Shown here piece by piece: positions 5,641 through 5,889 of a DNA stretch of 5,889 nucleotides. A program made the position numbers and the translations under genes. The notes beneath the pieces were generated by a model. That model did no database searches and was not told where the DNA came from. It saw only the letters and a list, made by a program, of their open reading frames with translations. The stretch covers positions 1-5,889 of the forward strand of contig JAUXMA010000120.1 of assembly GCA_030623425.1 (NCBI GenBank), read 5' to 3'. The number at the start of each line of letters is the position of its first letter. Positions within the stretch are counted from its first letter, which is position 1. The stretch is from Rhodospirillaceae bacterium (GTDB lineage: Bacteria > Pseudomonadota > Alphaproteobacteria > Rhodospirillales > 2-02-FULL-58-16).

Positions 5641-5889
5641 TCAGCCAACGGCTTGATCAGGGTAAGCGAGTTCGTGCCGGGCTCGCCATTCGTCCTTGAC
5701 GTAATTGATGATGATCGTTTTCCGCACGCCGTTGATGGGCCGCTTGCGGAAAGAGTGCCAAGTGTTCGCTCCCGGAATGAAAACGAGCGCGCAATTGAAT
5801 TCGTAAGGGGTGGTGGTGACGAGGTTCATGTCTTCGTCAAGAATATCGGTGCCCCATTTTTCCGACCCCGGGTCAGTTGACAGGTAGAC
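5641..5889 (-). CDS. C-terminal part of a probable 2-oxoglutarate/Fe(II)-dependent oxygenase-type protein (cut by window edge)
   Basis: The frame is open from the window edge to the TGA at 5641, giving 82 codons; the start lies outside the window. Reading upstream of the internal ATG at 5829 adds VYLSTDPGSEKWGTDILDED, so that ATG is not the real start. The visible end reads FIPGANTWHSFRKRPINGVRKTIIINYVKDEWRARHELAYP. This resembles the last strands of the double-stranded beta-helix in 2OG-Fe(II) oxygenases: the His of NTWH would be the distal metal ligand, and an Arg of KRPINGVRK would hold the 2-oxoglutarate carboxylate. The HxD half of the metal site is outside the window, so activity cannot be judged. 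Substrate is unknown; relatives with this tail occur in surface-polysaccharide settings, as I recall, but that is weak. It precedes the GH15 operon on the same strand by 164 bases. Confidence 0.7.
   Translation of the reverse strand, partial: VYLSTDPGSEKWGTDILDEDMNLVTTTPYEFNCALVFIPGANTWHSFRKRPINGVRKTIIINYVKDEWRARHELAYPDQAVG

Noticed and set aside
5653..5880. 75-codon plus-strand frame at the right edge
   Set aside because: It is the complement of the oxygenase-like reading frame, whose translation is the one with recognisable motifs.

Overview
The window reads as ordinary, GC-rich chromosome from a proteobacterium, most probably an alphaproteobacterium. The grounds are the hpf–ptsN gene pair, the long form of HPF ending in the alphaproteobacterial-style FRN.AHG..NV.YRR.DGNIGWIDP tail, the high G+C at third codon positions, and long antisense reading frames that are only shadows. 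No tRNA, rRNA, CRISPR array, insertion sequence or phage gene is visible.

Left part, plus strand (1-1273). About 216 bases carry no recognisable gene. They contain a striking, almost perfect inverted repeat (89-152). Two stress and nitrogen-regulation genes follow, 22 bases apart: long-form ribosome hibernation promoting factor (hpf, 217-786) and the PTS-Ntr EIIA protein (ptsN, 809-1273). The pair normally sits just downstream of rpoN, but no RpoN C-terminus is readable in the 216 bases before hpf.

Middle and right part, minus strand (1346-5476). A tightly overlapping operon is transcribed right to left: a GH15 glucoamylase/trehalase-like hydrolase (3686-5476), trehalose-6-phosphate synthase otsA (2310-3704) and glucokinase glk (1346-2317). 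Adjacent genes overlap by 19 (or 4) and 8 bases, so translational coupling is likely. Together they suggest a glucose/trehalose module. OtsA joins UDP-glucose and glucose-6-phosphate to give trehalose-6-phosphate. The GH15 enzyme may release glucose from trehalose or an alpha-glucan, and Glk would return that glucose to glucose-6-phosphate. No trehalose-6-phosphate phosphatase (otsB) is present in the window.

Right edge (5641-5889, minus strand). The C-terminal end of a gene, cut by the window, reads as a probable 2-oxoglutarate/Fe(II)-dependent oxygenase-type protein. A 164-base gap with several small palindromes and a short direct repeat separates it from the GH15 gene. This gap probably holds the operon's promoter.

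I see no clearly new biological system. The points most worth a second look are the 30-bp palindrome upstream of hpf, the glk–otsA–GH15 arrangement without otsB, and the start codon of otsA.
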